Below are positions 1 to 8,882 of a stretch of DNA of 64,000 nucleotides, in pieces. Origin of the DNA: Nitrincola alkalisediminis (lineage in GTDB: Bacteria > Pseudomonadota > Gammaproteobacteria > Pseudomonadales > Balneatricaceae); assembly GCF_009821115.1 (NCBI RefSeq), contig NZ_VYTY01000007.1, forward strand, positions 1-64,000. Reading direction: 5' to 3'. A program made the position numbers and the translations under genes. Numbering within the stretch: the first letter of the stretch is position 1; every line of letters starts with the position of its first letter. The notes beneath the pieces were generated by a model. The model was not told the origin of the DNA. It searched no databases and was given only the letters and a program-made list of their open reading frames with translations.

Positions 1-449
1 CCAGTGTTGAGCGCGTAGAGTCTGTGTTTGAAAGCGCAGATGTTAGCTTTAGCCATGAAGCCTTGGCAAAATCTGATCGCCCCGAATTGACGGCGGCCAG
101 CATTGTTGTATCGGGCGGACGTGGCTTAGGCAATGGCGAGAATTTCGACATGCTGTACAAGGTGGCCGATAAACTGGGTGCGGCTGTGGGTGCTTCGCGT
201 GCAGCAGTGGATGCCGGTTACGTTCCCAACGATATGCAGGTGGGGCAGACGGGTAAGTTGGTCGCGCCGGATCTGTACATTGCGGTGGGTATTTCGGGTG
301 CGATTCAGCACTTAGCCGGGATGAAGGATTCAAAAGTGATCGTAGCGATCAATAAAGATGAAGAAGCCCCGATATTCCAAGTGGCCGATTATGGACTGGT
401 GGCGGATCTGTTTGAGGCTGTTCCCGAGTTAGAGAGTGCTATAAGTTAA
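1..449 (+). CDS. etfA: Electron transfer flavoprotein alpha subunit, C-terminal part
   Basis: The reading frame is open from the first bases of the window and ends at TAA 447-449, so the gene starts upstream and only about the last 148 codons are present. The segment carries the EtfA FAD-binding signature: VVSGGRGLG, then [16 protein letters not shown], and an [11 protein letters not shown] stretch before the adenine-binding KDEEAPIF region. EtfA with EtfB passes electrons from acyl-CoA and related dehydrogenases to ETF-ubiquinone oxidoreductase. etfB is expected immediately upstream but cannot be seen. A hairpin at 524-555 follows. Family identification is very secure. Confidence 0.95.
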   Translation, partial: SVERVESVFESADVSFSHEALAKSDRPELTAASIVVSGGRGLGNGENFDMLYKVADKLGAAVGASRAAVDAGYVPNDMQVGQTGKLVAPDLYIAVGISGAIQHLAGMKDSKVIVAINKDEEAPIFQVADYGLVADLFEAVPELESAIS

Positions 450-523
450 GTGATTTGCAAGTCTATTATCTGCCCGGCATCTAAGTGACTTATGGCCCTG
501 TAAACCATGAAGATGCCGTTTGT

Positions 524-555
524 CCGTCACGGGTTCTATCCGTGGCGGAATTTTT
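524..555. terminator. Rho-independent terminator between etfA and the convergent mocR gene
   Basis: CCGTCACGG (524-532) pairs with CCGTGGCGG (540-548) apart from one wobble position, with a 7-nt loop, and is followed by AATTTTT. It lies between two convergent genes and overlaps the stop of the mocR gene, so it most naturally terminates etfA transcription. Confidence 0.65.
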
Positions 556-2005
556 AGCTCAGTGCATCAATCGTTAAAAGACACTGTTTTAGGTGTTTGA
601 TCATCAGTGCCATGTCTTCAAATGACGTGCCAGTGAAACCCAAGACAAAGCCTTGTAAAACCTTTGAGGGGATGCATCGTGCATTGGGTGCATAATGTGA
701 AGATAAAGATGAGAGCATAATCTGTTGCTTGAATAGTTCAACCGCAATGTGTTGATCCCAGAATATTGGTCGTTTTTTTTCCAACCAGTCTGTCTTGAAA
801 TGAAGCGTAAGATGCATTCCACCTAATGGATTGGTCCAATTAAACCAAATGGTTAGGTTGTCTTCTACAAGTGATACTAGATGATCACGTTTATGTCGAT
901 AATGACGCCGCATTCGATTCAAATGACGACCAAACGCTCGGCTGAGCATAAAGTCCTCGAGGGCGGGTTGAGTTGAAAGCGAAACCGTGCCAGCGATAGA
1001 GGTTTGCACTTGGCTGATGACGCGACAATGGGGTAGAGGGGCAATGACAAAGCTTAAGCGCAAGCCTCTGAATAGCACTTTAGAAAAGCTTCCCATAAAA
1101 AATATGCGATTCATCCTATCCATCTGCATCAGTGGAACGCCGGAGTGTCCTTGATAGACAAACTCATTGTCGTAGTCGTCCTCAATAATCCACAAGGGGT
1201 ATTGTTCCATCTGTTTAAACCACTCATCACGTCTTTGCGACGACATCGACGTGCCCAGTGGATATTGGCGATTGGGTGTCAATACACACACGGAGGTTTG
1301 CTCGGATCTGGGTGGAGGGCGTGTTCCATCGGCATCAATGGGTAAGAAACGCACAGGGGCTTTTAAGCCTTGAAAAGCATTGATGAGCGGAGGATAGGTT
1401 GGATTTTCCAGCCAAAAGGTCGCTTTCGGGGCTAGGTGCCTGAGAGTTTGCTGCAGTAAGTGCAAAGAGTCACGGCTACCAGCGGTTAAAAAAACTTGGT
1501 CTGCACAGATAGTGAGACCTCGGAGTTGATAAAGATAGTCCGCAATCGCGTGTTTTAGTCTGGGTAAGCCCTGCCAGTACTCACCCTTTAGAACCGATGG
1601 ATCGGGGTTAAGCCAGCTTCTGCGCATGCTTTTTGCCCACTCCTTGACAGGAAAAACCTCAATGTCGATGCCTGAGTCAAAGCGTTTTGTTTTTAAGGCT
1701 GGGCTGGGCGTTGGGCACGGGCGTTCTGGGCTGTGCAGCTGTGAATTCGCCGTTTGCGCAATGAACACGCCTTTTTTGGGCTCGCTCACCAAAATCCCTT
1801 CAGCCAGCAATTGATCGTAGGCTTGGCTCACCGTGCTACGAGAGATGCCTAATGCCGAGGCTAACGCACGAGAAGAGGGCAGTCGGCTGCCAGTGGTCAA
1901 GCGTTGAGACTGCACGGCGGATTTGATTTGATGGATCAACTGCAGGTAGAGCTTACCCTCATCTGGATTGATTGAAAGCGTTAAGCTGCTAAGTGAGGTG
2001 TCCAT
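554..2005 (-). CDS. MocR-family (GntR-aminotransferase fusion) transcriptional regulator
   Basis: 483 aa. The N-terminal ~75 residues form a GntR winged helix-turn-helix (LPSSRALASALGISRSTVSQAY). Residues from ~110 to the end form a fold-type I aminotransferase domain; the PLP lysine is the K in GSFSKVLFRG and the cofactor-binding stretch is IIEDDYDNEF. The length fits the MocR/PdxR/GabR family, in which PLP or a related ligand tunes DNA binding. It is divergent from the PNPOx-like gene at 2118, and the 112-bp gap holds a near-perfect inverted repeat (2022-2070). It probably controls itself and that neighbour. Which MocR subgroup it belongs to is not clear from sequence alone. Confidence 0.88.
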   Translation of the reverse strand: MDTSLSSLTLSINPDEGKLYLQLIHQIKSAVQSQRLTTGSRLPSSRALASALGISRSTVSQAYDQLLAEGILVSEPKKGVFIAQTANSQLHSPERPCPTPSPALKTKRFDSGIDIEVFPVKEWAKSMRRSWLNPDPSVLKGEYWQGLPRLKHAIADYLYQLRGLTICADQVFLTAGSRDSLHLLQQTLRHLAPKATFWLENPTYPPLINAFQGLKAPVRFLPIDADGTRPPPRSEQTSVCVLTPNRQYPLGTSMSSQRRDEWFKQMEQYPLWIIEDDYDNEFVYQGHSGVPLMQMDRMNRIFFMGSFSKVLFRGLRLSFVIAPLPHCRVISQVQTSIAGTVSLSTQPALEDFMLSRAFGRHLNRMRRHYRHKRDHLVSLVEDNLTIWFNWTNPLGGMHLTLHFKTDWLEKKRPIFWDQHIAVELFKQQIMLSSLSSHYAPNARCIPSKVLQGFVLGFTGTSFEDMALMIKHLKQCLLTIDALS

Positions 2006-2021
2006 ATGAGGTGTCCATTAA

Positions 2022-2070
2022 TCTGGCCTGTATAAAAAAGTAAAAACTGGATATTTTTATACTAGCCAGA
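2022..2070. promoter_or_regulatory. Inverted-repeat operator candidate between mocR and the PNPOx-like gene
   Basis: TCTGGCCTGTATAAAAA (2022-2038) is the inverse of TTTTTATACTAGCCAGA (2054-2070) at 15 of 17 positions. A third, directly repeated ACTGGATA lies between them at 2045-2052. Both arms contain a TATAC-type -10-like hexamer facing outward, so a bound regulator could repress both divergent promoters. Two direct repeats plus an inverted one is the arrangement described for several MocR regulators. The assignment to this regulator is inference from position. Confidence 0.6.
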
Positions 2071-2117
2071 TCGCCCTAGGATAGCACTATCTTTTTTGAG
2101 TGGATGGAGTTCATGCA

Positions 2118-2756
2118 ATGCAATCAAATCTAGCCGTAACAGATAAAACACGAGTAAAGCGGGGGCCAAAGCGTGCCGATTATTCGATTGAGCGCATACA
2201 TCAGATTATAGATGCGTCTCTGCTGTGCCATGTGTCTCAGTGTGTAGAGGGTCAGCCGTTTATTACACCGACTTGCCACTGGCGTCAGGGGGATTATCTA
2301 TATTGGCACGGGCATAGTCACGCCCGAAATCTGTCCGTAGGACAGCCTGTTGCCGTTAATATCTGCCAACTCGATGGGTTGGTGATGGCGAGGTCGGCCT
2401 TTCATCATTCGATTAATTATCGCTCGGTCACACTGTTTGGCATTCCTGAGCTTGTGACCGACAAACAAGAGCAAACAGAGTCCCTGCGCTGGTTTGTTGA
2501 TAAAATATCTCCCGAGCGTTGGGCACAGTTAAGACCAATGACTGAAACAGAATTAAAAGCTACAGGGATTGTTCGACTTAAAATCCAAGAGGCATCCTGT
2601 AAAGTCAGGGCTGCGCCACCCGTTGACGATGCTGACGATTATGAATGGCCTGTTTGGGCGGGCGTCATTCCGTTAGAAAAACGCTGGGGAGTCATGGAGC
2701 AAGACCCGGTGCAATCGGTTGACTATCCAGAACCGAAGTTGTCTGATGCCTTTTAA
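2118..2756 (+). CDS. Pyridoxamine 5'-phosphate oxidase-fold flavoprotein
   Basis: 212 aa from ATG 2118, preceded by GGAG at 2106-2109; an in-frame GTG at 2100 would add six residues but has no clear ribosome site. The sequence matches the FMN-binding split-barrel family of nitroimidazole-resistance or PNPOx-like proteins: TPTCHWRQGDYLYWHG, then HSHARNL and a basic strand around NYRSVTLFG. Such proteins bind FMN, and usually their substrate is unknown. Its position divergent from a MocR regulator suggests a PLP- or amine-related inducer. It is distinct from the true pdxH at 43574-44212. A weak hairpin (2792-2820) follows. Confidence 0.8.
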   Translation: MQSNLAVTDKTRVKRGPKRADYSIERIHQIIDASLLCHVSQCVEGQPFITPTCHWRQGDYLYWHGHSHARNLSVGQPVAVNICQLDGLVMARSAFHHSINYRSVTLFGIPELVTDKQEQTESLRWFVDKISPERWAQLRPMTETELKATGIVRLKIQEASCKVRAAPPVDDADDYEWPVWAGVIPLEKRWGVMEQDPVQSVDYPEPKLSDAF

Positions 2757-2791
2757 TTTGTGTTGAAAGCTTAGAGTTAAATCAACAATGT

Positions 2792-2820
2792 GCATCCGTT
2801 GCATGACTGGCTGCGGATGC
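2792..2820 (+). terminator. Weak terminator-like hairpin after the PNPOx-like gene
   Basis: GCATCCG (2792-2798) and CGGATGC (2814-2820) are perfectly complementary across a 15-nt loop, followed by GTTTATT. The U-tract is poor. The rest of the 330-bp gap (2757-3086) shows only one possible 26-codon ORF at 2864-2944 with a GAGGAAA upstream and no recognisable product. Confidence 0.35.
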
Positions 2821-3086
2821 GTTTATTCTGACTATCCCGTCCTGTATTTTCTGAGGAAAATTTATGCGTCGAATAGCAGTAGGTAGGTTATGGCTCAATA
2901 AGCCATACAATTGTACTAAACAAACATTTGTTCTTGATTTGTGACGTGATTCATATTAAAAAGTGCGACTGTGAATTAACGTCGCACGAACTCAATCAGG
3001 GCTTTATCTGGATAATGTGTTGCAGATAAGGGGGTTGGGCTTAAGGAATGCACCGCGTGCGTTATGGATAAACTGGATCATTGGAT

Positions 3087-4190
3087 ATGATTGTAATACA
3101 AGGAGCGGGGATCGCAGGGCTTACCTTAGCTGCGCTTCTCGAAAAAGCAGGCCAAGAATATTGCGTTGTTGAACGTGCTGAAGTTCTCAATACCATTGGT
3201 ACGGGCTTGCTGCTGCAACCCAATGCGCAAGCTGTCTTGTCAGAACTGGGCTTATTGCGTGAAATGCTACAGCTCAGCACATGTGTTGAATCAATGAGCT
3301 TAGGGGCTTGTCATCGACCCGCTGTGATTCGGTGGGGAAATGACTTTGCCTTAGGTGTTCATCGTGGTGATTTGCACAGTTTGCTGTTGAGTTTGATTCC
3401 AGCATCTAAAATTTTTCTATCGACCTCCATCGTCGATTGGAAAGAGCACCCCTTGGGTGTCGAGGTTAAACTCAGTGATCATCAGCGATTGGTGGCAACT
3501 CACTTAATTGGCGCAGACGGATTGCGCTCTTCGATCCGTCACACCTGTTATACCTCACAAGAATATCGGTACAGCGGTCAATGGTGCTGGCGAACGGTTA
3601 TTAACGCTAAACCCTTTGAGGATCGGGCCATCGAGCTGTTTAAAGGCAGCTATCGTTTAGGGGCTATTCCGATTGGATGTCAACAGACCTATGTCTATTG
3701 GGTAAGCAGTCATTTAGAACAAGACCCCGTTGAGCAGTTTGTTCCAGACCAAACAAGGCTGTGCTTGTTTGGTGAAAAAGGAGAGCAGTTGGCTTCATAT
3801 CTGACCCCTGATTTGCTCTGGCTCTGTCATCCTTTGTGTGATCGTGCTGTTCGTTGGGGGAAGAAAAAGGTGATTCTGATTGGCGATGCTGCACACCCCG
3901 TGACCCCTAACTTAGGGCAGGGCGCTGCGTTGGGAATGGAAGATGCGTGGTGTTTGTATCGGTTATTGACTCAAAAACAAGCGAGTGCAGAGGCCTTGAA
4001 GCGCATGCGTCATGGTCGGGTTAAGTCTGTGCGTCGACTCTCGTGGTGGGCAGGTAAATTTGCCCATCTTGAAAATCCTGTAGCCGTCAAACTTCGGGAT
4101 ATCACTCTGCGCTGCGTTCCTGAACAGATGATTGCTAAAACTCAGCTGCGCTTTGCCGAAGGGTTTAGTCAGGGGATGTACCGGATTTAA
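3087..4190 (+). CDS. FAD-dependent monooxygenase (PHBH/UbiH-like fold)
   Basis: 367 aa. The N-terminal Rossmann motif GAGIAGLTLA binds the ADP part of FAD. GADGLRSSIR at ~145 and LIGDAAHPVTPNLGQG at ~270 are the second and third FAD/NAD(P)H motifs of group A flavoprotein hydroxylases such as salicylate hydroxylase. The length is normal. ATG 3087 is preferred; an in-frame TTG at 3081 would add two residues. The substrate cannot be deduced, and neighbours give no aromatic-catabolism context. A methyltransferase or other tailoring partner is not present nearby. Confidence 0.85.
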   Translation: MIVIQGAGIAGLTLAALLEKAGQEYCVVERAEVLNTIGTGLLLQPNAQAVLSELGLLREMLQLSTCVESMSLGACHRPAVIRWGNDFALGVHRGDLHSLLLSLIPASKIFLSTSIVDWKEHPLGVEVKLSDHQRLVATHLIGADGLRSSIRHTCYTSQEYRYSGQWCWRTVINAKPFEDRAIELFKGSYRLGAIPIGCQQTYVYWVSSHLEQDPVEQFVPDQTRLCLFGEKGEQLASYLTPDLLWLCHPLCDRAVRWGKKKVILIGDAAHPVTPNLGQGAALGMEDAWCLYRLLTQKQASAEALKRMRHGRVKSVRRLSWWAGKFAHLENPVAVKLRDITLRCVPEQMIAKTQLRFAEGFSQGMYRI

Positions 4191-4418
4191 GTCGAAAGGC
4201 GTATTGATACAAAAAAACCGTTGGATTCCTTGAACAAATTTCAATTTCTGGTATTGTTCTGGTCAAATCTTAACCGCTGATTTAATTGCAACTTGCTGGC
4301 GGTATATAAATGAGCTAAAGCGCGTTCCGCTTCGTTTACCGCTTGCTCGTCAATTATACCTCCTGGCGTGTTTATATTTTTAGTCGTGTGCGGTGCTTAT
4401 GTGACTAGGAGGAAACCG

Positions 4419-4754
4419 ATGGAAAGTCTCAATCACGTTTACTTTCAGGCCTATTCAGGGCAGGGCTGTGTATCTCAACGCCAATCGAGCTATCGTATTT
4501 TTTTACGCGCGCACCTCAGAGCGGGTGTAAGTGCGGAACTGCATTCCCTTCGTATAGAAGTGACAGATCAACTGCCCAGTCTTGAAGAGTTGGAGTTTGA
4601 GCGTCATGTCGAGCCCCTGCGTCGTCGCTTTCAGTTGCGCATGGAGCAAGCCTATCAAAATCAAGTGCGTCATGTTGAGGTCGAGATTCAATACTATCCA
4701 TTTGATGCTGCACAATCGAAAACGAATCCTCCTGTTTCTGCAATGCGGGCCTAG
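4419..4754 (+). CDS. Hypothetical protein upstream of the hut operon
   Basis: 111 aa. The start ATG 4419 is fixed by a perfect AGGAGG at 4407-4412. The protein is not recognised. It is rich in Arg, Glu and Gln, with a predicted amphipathic helical middle (LEELEFERHVEPLRRRFQ) and a short disordered Pro/Ser tail, and it has no signal peptide or membrane segment. It lies in the same direction as hutI, but the 193-bp gap contains a separate hutI promoter and operator, so co-transcription is not required. Confidence 0.6.
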   Translation: MESLNHVYFQAYSGQGCVSQRQSSYRIFLRAHLRAGVSAELHSLRIEVTDQLPSLEELEFERHVEPLRRRFQLRMEQAYQNQVRHVEVEIQYYPFDAAQSKTNPPVSAMRA

Positions 4755-4858
4755 GCCGTCTGTTTTACTGACCCATTTTCTGTGTACGTCTTCCTGAAGG
4801 TGCTCAGCGAGCTTTTTATCGCTCTCACATTTGATCGATAAAATTTTAACGCGAAGCC

Positions 4859-4887
4859 TTGATCAATCGTCATTTATCTATTAATGT
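4859..4887 (+). promoter_or_regulatory. Predicted sigma-70 promoter of the hut operon
   Basis: TTGATC (4859-4864), a 17-bp spacer, then TAATGT (4882-4887), located about 60 bp before the hutI start. The -10 box is the first part of the palindromic operator at 4882-4907, which places a bound repressor over the promoter. Confidence 0.5.
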
Positions 4888-4907
4888 ATATACAAATATA
4901 TACATTA
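4882..4907. promoter_or_regulatory. HutC-like operator upstream of hutI
   Basis: TAATGTATATA (4882-4892) and TATATACATTA (4897-4907) are perfect inverted repeats separated by CAAA; the left half also contains the ten-base palindrome TGTATATACA, very close to known HutC sites in pseudomonads. A hutC gene closes the operon at 10553-11266. Urocanate is the expected inducer. Confidence 0.7.
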
Positions 4908-4947
4908 TGTATTTCGAGTTTTATAACGACTTACAGAGAGATAAAAC

Positions 4948-6186
4948 ATGGTTGACCTCAGCGCCTGCGACAGGGTTTGGATTAACGCCACTCTTGCAAC
5001 CCAAAGCATTGACTCGACAGAGCCCTATGGTGTTCTGAATGACGCTTTAATTGGTGTGCGAGAGGGTCGAATTACCCATATTGAGTCCATGTCCAACCTT
5101 GATGTCGAAGCATTGCAAGGACTGGATGTTCAGGATGTGCAAGGTCGCTGGATTACACCGGGTTTGATTGATGCGCACACGCATCTCGTCTATTCAGGCA
5201 GCCGTGCTAAAGAGTTTGAAATGCGCTTGCAAGGGGCTACTTATGAAGAAATTGCCAAGGCGGGTGGTGGAATTCTTTCAAGTGTCCAGCACACGCGTGT
5301 GGCCAGTTTTGAACAGTTGCTGGCCGAGTCTGTGCCGCGCTTGCAGGCATTGATGGCCGAAGGCGTGACCTGTGTCGAAATTAAGTCAGGTTATGGTCTG
5401 GATTTAGAAACAGAGCTCAAGCTTTTGAGAGTGGCACGGCACCTAGCTCAACTCTTTCCTGTGCGTATATCAACAACACTGTTAGCTGCCCATGCGCTGC
5501 CACCTGAATACAAAGATCGCTCAGATGCGTACATCGATTTTATCTGTGATGAGCTGTTACCTCTAGCTGTTGCTGAAGGGCTGGTTGATGCGGTTGACGT
5601 GTTCTGTGAGTCCATTGGTTTTAGTGCGGCACAGAGTGAGCGCCTGTTTCAAGCGGCCAACCGTTATGGTTTGGGTATTCATATTCATGCAGAGCAGCTA
5701 TCCCAGCAACACGGAGCCGCACTTGCTGCGCGGTATGGGGCTTGGTCGGCTGATCATTTGGAATGGCTTGATGAAGAGGGTGTTGAAGCGATGAAGGCGG
5801 CCAAGACCCAAGCGACGCTGCTGCCAGGCGCCTTTTACTTCCTGCGAGAAACACGCCTGCCGCCGATTGATCTGTTGCGCACGCATCAAGTGCCCATGGT
5901 GGTGGCAACGGATCTAAACCCCGGTACATCTCCCTTTGCTTCCTTGCGTTTGGCGATGAATATGGCCTGTACTCTGTTTCGTTTAACGCCAGAAGAAGCC
6001 TTGGCGGGGGTTACACGCCACGCAGCGTCGGCACTGGGAATGGGGGAGAGTTTAGGCCAATTACGGCCCGGTTTCTTAGCTGACTTTGTGGTTTGGGATG
6101 TGCAGCATCCCGCCGATTTGGCCTATCAATGTGGGGTAAGAGCCGTGTATCAGCGTGTTTTTAATGGAGAGATTAGCCATGCATGA
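4948..6186 (+). CDS. hutI: Imidazolonepropionase
   Basis: 412 aa, the usual length. HutI hydrolyses 4-imidazolone-5-propanoate to N-formimino-L-glutamate, the third step of histidine degradation. It belongs to the amidohydrolase superfamily: the metal-binding HxH appears in [12 protein letters not shown], followed by [13 protein letters not shown], a later histidine in HIHAEQLS, and the catalytic Asp in [17 protein letters not shown]-type ribosome site before ATG 4948. It is the first gene of the hut operon, and its last eight bases overlap hutG. Confidence 0.95.
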   Translation: MVDLSACDRVWINATLATQSIDSTEPYGVLNDALIGVREGRITHIESMSNLDVEALQGLDVQDVQGRWITPGLIDAHTHLVYSGSRAKEFEMRLQGATYEEIAKAGGGILSSVQHTRVASFEQLLAESVPRLQALMAEGVTCVEIKSGYGLDLETELKLLRVARHLAQLFPVRISTTLLAAHALPPEYKDRSDAYIDFICDELLPLAVAEGLVDAVDVFCESIGFSAAQSERLFQAANRYGLGIHIHAEQLSQQHGAALAARYGAWSADHLEWLDEEGVEAMKAAKTQATLLPGAFYFLRETRLPPIDLLRTHQVPMVVATDLNPGTSPFASLRLAMNMACTLFRLTPEEALAGVTRHAASALGMGESLGQLRPGFLADFVVWDVQHPADLAYQCGVRAVYQRVFNGEISHA

Positions 6187-7144
6187 GTCCTTTATGAAAG
6201 AGGCGTGGTCTGGGCGTATCGATCGTGAAGAAGTGCCTGAGCTGTCACTGCGCTTGCATCAATGTGTCCAGCCCTTTGCACCTTCAGAGTCACCTTCCGC
6301 GGAGGGCGTTGTCGTCATCGGCTTTTGTTCAGATGAGGGAGTGAAGCGAAACCAAGGGCGCATCGGAGCCGCGCACGCGCCTAATCAATTGCGTCGTTTT
6401 TTGAGTCAATTGCCTTGGCAAACCAACCTGCCTGTATACGATGCAGGTAACATCGACTGCCAGGATGGGCAATTGGAAGCGGCACACCTGGCCTTGGCCG
6501 AGCAGGTCGCTCTTGTGTTAGCGCATCGAGGCTTTCCGTTTATTCTAGGGGGCGGGCATGAAGTGGCCTATGGTTCTTGGCTAGGTTTAGTGACCCATCT
6601 TGAGCGTTCAATCGCCGATCACTCCGTGCGACCTACAATCGGCATTATCAATTTTGATGCGCATTTTGACTTGCGAAAAGCCGAGCAGAGCAGTTCGGGC
6701 ACACCTTTTTATCAAATCGCCGAGGCCTGTAACGCACGGAATATCGATTTTCATTACGCCTGTTTTGGTGTGAGTGAAACGGCCAATACGCTAGCGCTCT
6801 TCGAACGGGCGGATGCATTAAACGTATGCGTGCGTAAGGATAAAGCCCTGACGCTACTGGATCTGCCCTCCGCTCGTGCGCAATTGGCAAGCTTCATGAA
6901 GGATTGCGATCTGATTTATTTAACCATTGATTTGGATGTCTTTCCGGCAGCCGTCGCGCCAGGAGTGAGTGCGCCTGCACCACGCGGTGTGAGTCTTGAG
7001 GTTATCGAGTCGTTAATCGACGAGATTAAAGCAACAGGCAAGCTTGCCGTGGCAGACATCGCTGAATACAACCCTACCTATGATATCGACAACCACACAG
7101 CGCGTGTTGCGGCACGTCTGTTTTACACTATAACAAGAGGATAA
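6179..7144 (+). CDS. hutG: Formimidoylglutamase
   Basis: 321 aa, arginase/ureohydrolase family. Metal-binding signatures are visible in order: [18 protein letters not shown] and [14 protein letters not shown]. It converts N-formimino-L-glutamate to glutamate plus formamide (EC 3.5.3.8), the single-step ending used when HutF is absent; no hutF is present here. The start ATG 6179 follows GGAGA at 6166-6170 and overlaps the end of hutI by eight bases, implying translational coupling. hutU begins five bases after its stop. Confidence 0.92.
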   Translation: MHESFMKEAWSGRIDREEVPELSLRLHQCVQPFAPSESPSAEGVVVIGFCSDEGVKRNQGRIGAAHAPNQLRRFLSQLPWQTNLPVYDAGNIDCQDGQLEAAHLALAEQVALVLAHRGFPFILGGGHEVAYGSWLGLVTHLERSIADHSVRPTIGIINFDAHFDLRKAEQSSSGTPFYQIAEACNARNIDFHYACFGVSETANTLALFERADALNVCVRKDKALTLLDLPSARAQLASFMKDCDLIYLTIDLDVFPAAVAPGVSAPAPRGVSLEVIESLIDEIKATGKLAVADIAEYNPTYDIDNHTARVAARLFYTITRG

Positions 7145-7149
7145 GGCTA

Positions 7150-8823
7150 ATGAACGCAAATCGACATGACCCCTCCCGTGTCATCAAAGCGCCTGTTGGG
7201 ACAGAGCGTCAATGTAAAAGTTGGTTAACTGAAGCCGCGTTGCGCATGTTAATGAATAACTTGCATCCAGATGTCGCAGAGCGTCCTGAGGACTTGGTTG
7301 TGTATGGTGGTATTGGCCGTGCCGCACGTGATTGGGAATGCTTTGATAAAATTGTCGAGGTGCTAAAGCGCTTGGAAGACGATCAAACGCTGTTGGTGCA
7401 ATCGGGCAAACCTGTTGGCGTGTTCCAAACTCACGCAGATGCACCGCGTGTCTTGATTGCAAACTCTAACCTGGTGCCGCATTGGGCCACTTGGGAGCAC
7501 TTCAACGAGTTGGATCGCAAGGGGCTGATGATGTACGGCCAGATGACGGCCGGCTCTTGGATCTACATAGGCTCACAAGGGATAGTGCAAGGCACTTACG
7601 AAACCTTTGTCGCCATGGCTAAGCAGCATTATCAAGGTGACACACAAGGTCGTTGGGTGTTAACAGGCGGACTCGGAGGCATGGGCGGCGCTCAACCTTT
7701 GGCGGCGACCATGGCGGGTTTCCATTGCATTGCAGTTGAGTGTGATGAAACCCGAATCGACTTTAGAATCAGAACAGGCTATGTCGATAAAAAAGCCTAT
7801 TCACTTGATGAAGCCTTGCAGCAACTTGAGGAAGCCAAACAATCCGGCGTACCCACTTCTATCGGGCTTTTAGGTAACTGCGCGGATATCTATCCCGAAA
7901 TTGTTGAGCGTAACCTAATCCCTGATGTTGTGACCGATCAGACCAGTGCCCATGATCCGCTGAATGGCTATTTGCCAAAAGGTTGGACCTTGGAGCAAGC
8001 AAAGGCGTTGAGAGTAACCGATCCAAAAGCGGTTGTCGATGCGGCCAAAGAGTCGATGGCGATTCAAGTTAGAGCCATGCTGGCCTTGCAAGCAAAAGGT
8101 GCGCCCACCACTGACTATGGTAACAATATCCGTCAAATGGCCTTTGAAAAAGGCGTGGAGAATGCATTTGATTTCCCAGGGTTTGTGCCTGCGTATATTC
8201 GTCCTTTGTTCTGTCAAGGAATAGGGCCTTTCCGTTGGGCTGCCTTGTCTGGCGATCCTGAAGATATTTATAAAACCGACCAAAAAGTGAAGGAGTTGAT
8301 CCCAGACGATCCGCATTTGCACAATTGGTTGGATATGGCACGCGAGCGCATTTCCTTTCAGGGCGTTCCTGCACGTATTTGCTGGGTAGGATTAAAAGAC
8401 CGTGCGCGCTTGGCGCTGGCCTTTAATGAAATGGTCAAAACAGGCGAGTTAAAGGCGCCCATCGTGATCGGTCGTGACCATCTGGACTCAGGATCGGTTG
8501 CCAGTCCAAACCGTGAAACCGAGTCAATGCTCGATGGATCGGATGCTGTATCCGATTGGCCGTTGCTAAATGCGCTGTTGAATACCGCTGGCGGTGCCAC
8601 CTGGGTTTCGTTGCACCATGGCGGTGGTGTTGGAATGGGCTTCAGTCAGCATTCGGGTGTTGTGATCGTGGCGGACGGAACAGATGCTGCGCATCGCCGT
8701 TTAGCTAGGGTTTTACGCAACGACCCAGGCACGGGCGTGATGCGTCATGCCGATGCTGGCTACGACATTGCTAAACAGTGCGCGCGGGAACAAGGGCTCG
8801 ATCTGCCCATGTTGAACGATTAA
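7150..8823 (+). CDS. hutU: Urocanate hydratase (urocanase)
   Basis: 557 aa, standard size. Urocanase uses tightly bound NAD+ as an electrophile to hydrate urocanate to imidazolonepropionate. The strongly conserved stretches [27 protein letters not shown] and [11 protein letters not shown] are present, and the active-site Cys lies in the [13 protein letters not shown] region. AGAGG before the ATG overlaps the hutG end. A stem-loop at 8826-8858 separates it from hutH. Confidence 0.97.
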   Translation: MNANRHDPSRVIKAPVGTERQCKSWLTEAALRMLMNNLHPDVAERPEDLVVYGGIGRAARDWECFDKIVEVLKRLEDDQTLLVQSGKPVGVFQTHADAPRVLIANSNLVPHWATWEHFNELDRKGLMMYGQMTAGSWIYIGSQGIVQGTYETFVAMAKQHYQGDTQGRWVLTGGLGGMGGAQPLAATMAGFHCIAVECDETRIDFRIRTGYVDKKAYSLDEALQQLEEAKQSGVPTSIGLLGNCADIYPEIVERNLIPDVVTDQTSAHDPLNGYLPKGWTLEQAKALRVTDPKAVVDAAKESMAIQVRAMLALQAKGAPTTDYGNNIRQMAFEKGVENAFDFPGFVPAYIRPLFCQGIGPFRWAALSGDPEDIYKTDQKVKELIPDDPHLHNWLDMARERISFQGVPARICWVGLKDRARLALAFNEMVKTGELKAPIVIGRDHLDSGSVASPNRETESMLDGSDAVSDWPLLNALLNTAGGATWVSLHHGGGVGMGFSQHSGVVIVADGTDAAHRRLARVLRNDPGTGVMRHADAGYDIAKQCAREQGLDLPMLND

Positions 8824-8825
8824 GT

Positions 8826-8858
8826 CTAAGGCAGAGAGGGTGGTTTTCCCTCTCTTAG
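8826..8858 (+). other. Intercistronic stem-loop between hutU and hutH
   Basis: AGAGAGGG (8833-8840) pairs with CCCTCTCT (8848-8855); flanking CTAAG and TTAG extend the stem past a two-base bulge. There is no U-tract, so it looks like an mRNA-stability or processing element, or an attenuating hairpin, and not a full terminator. Confidence 0.5.
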
Positions 8859-8882
8859 ATAACCGAATAGGATAGAGACACC

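Noticed and set aside
2864-2944. 26-codon ORF with GAGGAAA upstream
   Set aside because: Too short and unrecognised; nothing besides the ribosome-site match supports it.
4241-4354. 37-codon minus-strand frame preceded by AGGAGG (reads DEQAVNEAERALAHLY...)
   Set aside because: The only start codon at the right place is ATT with 4-base spacing; no ATG, GTG or TTG in frame. Coding-like but not supportable.
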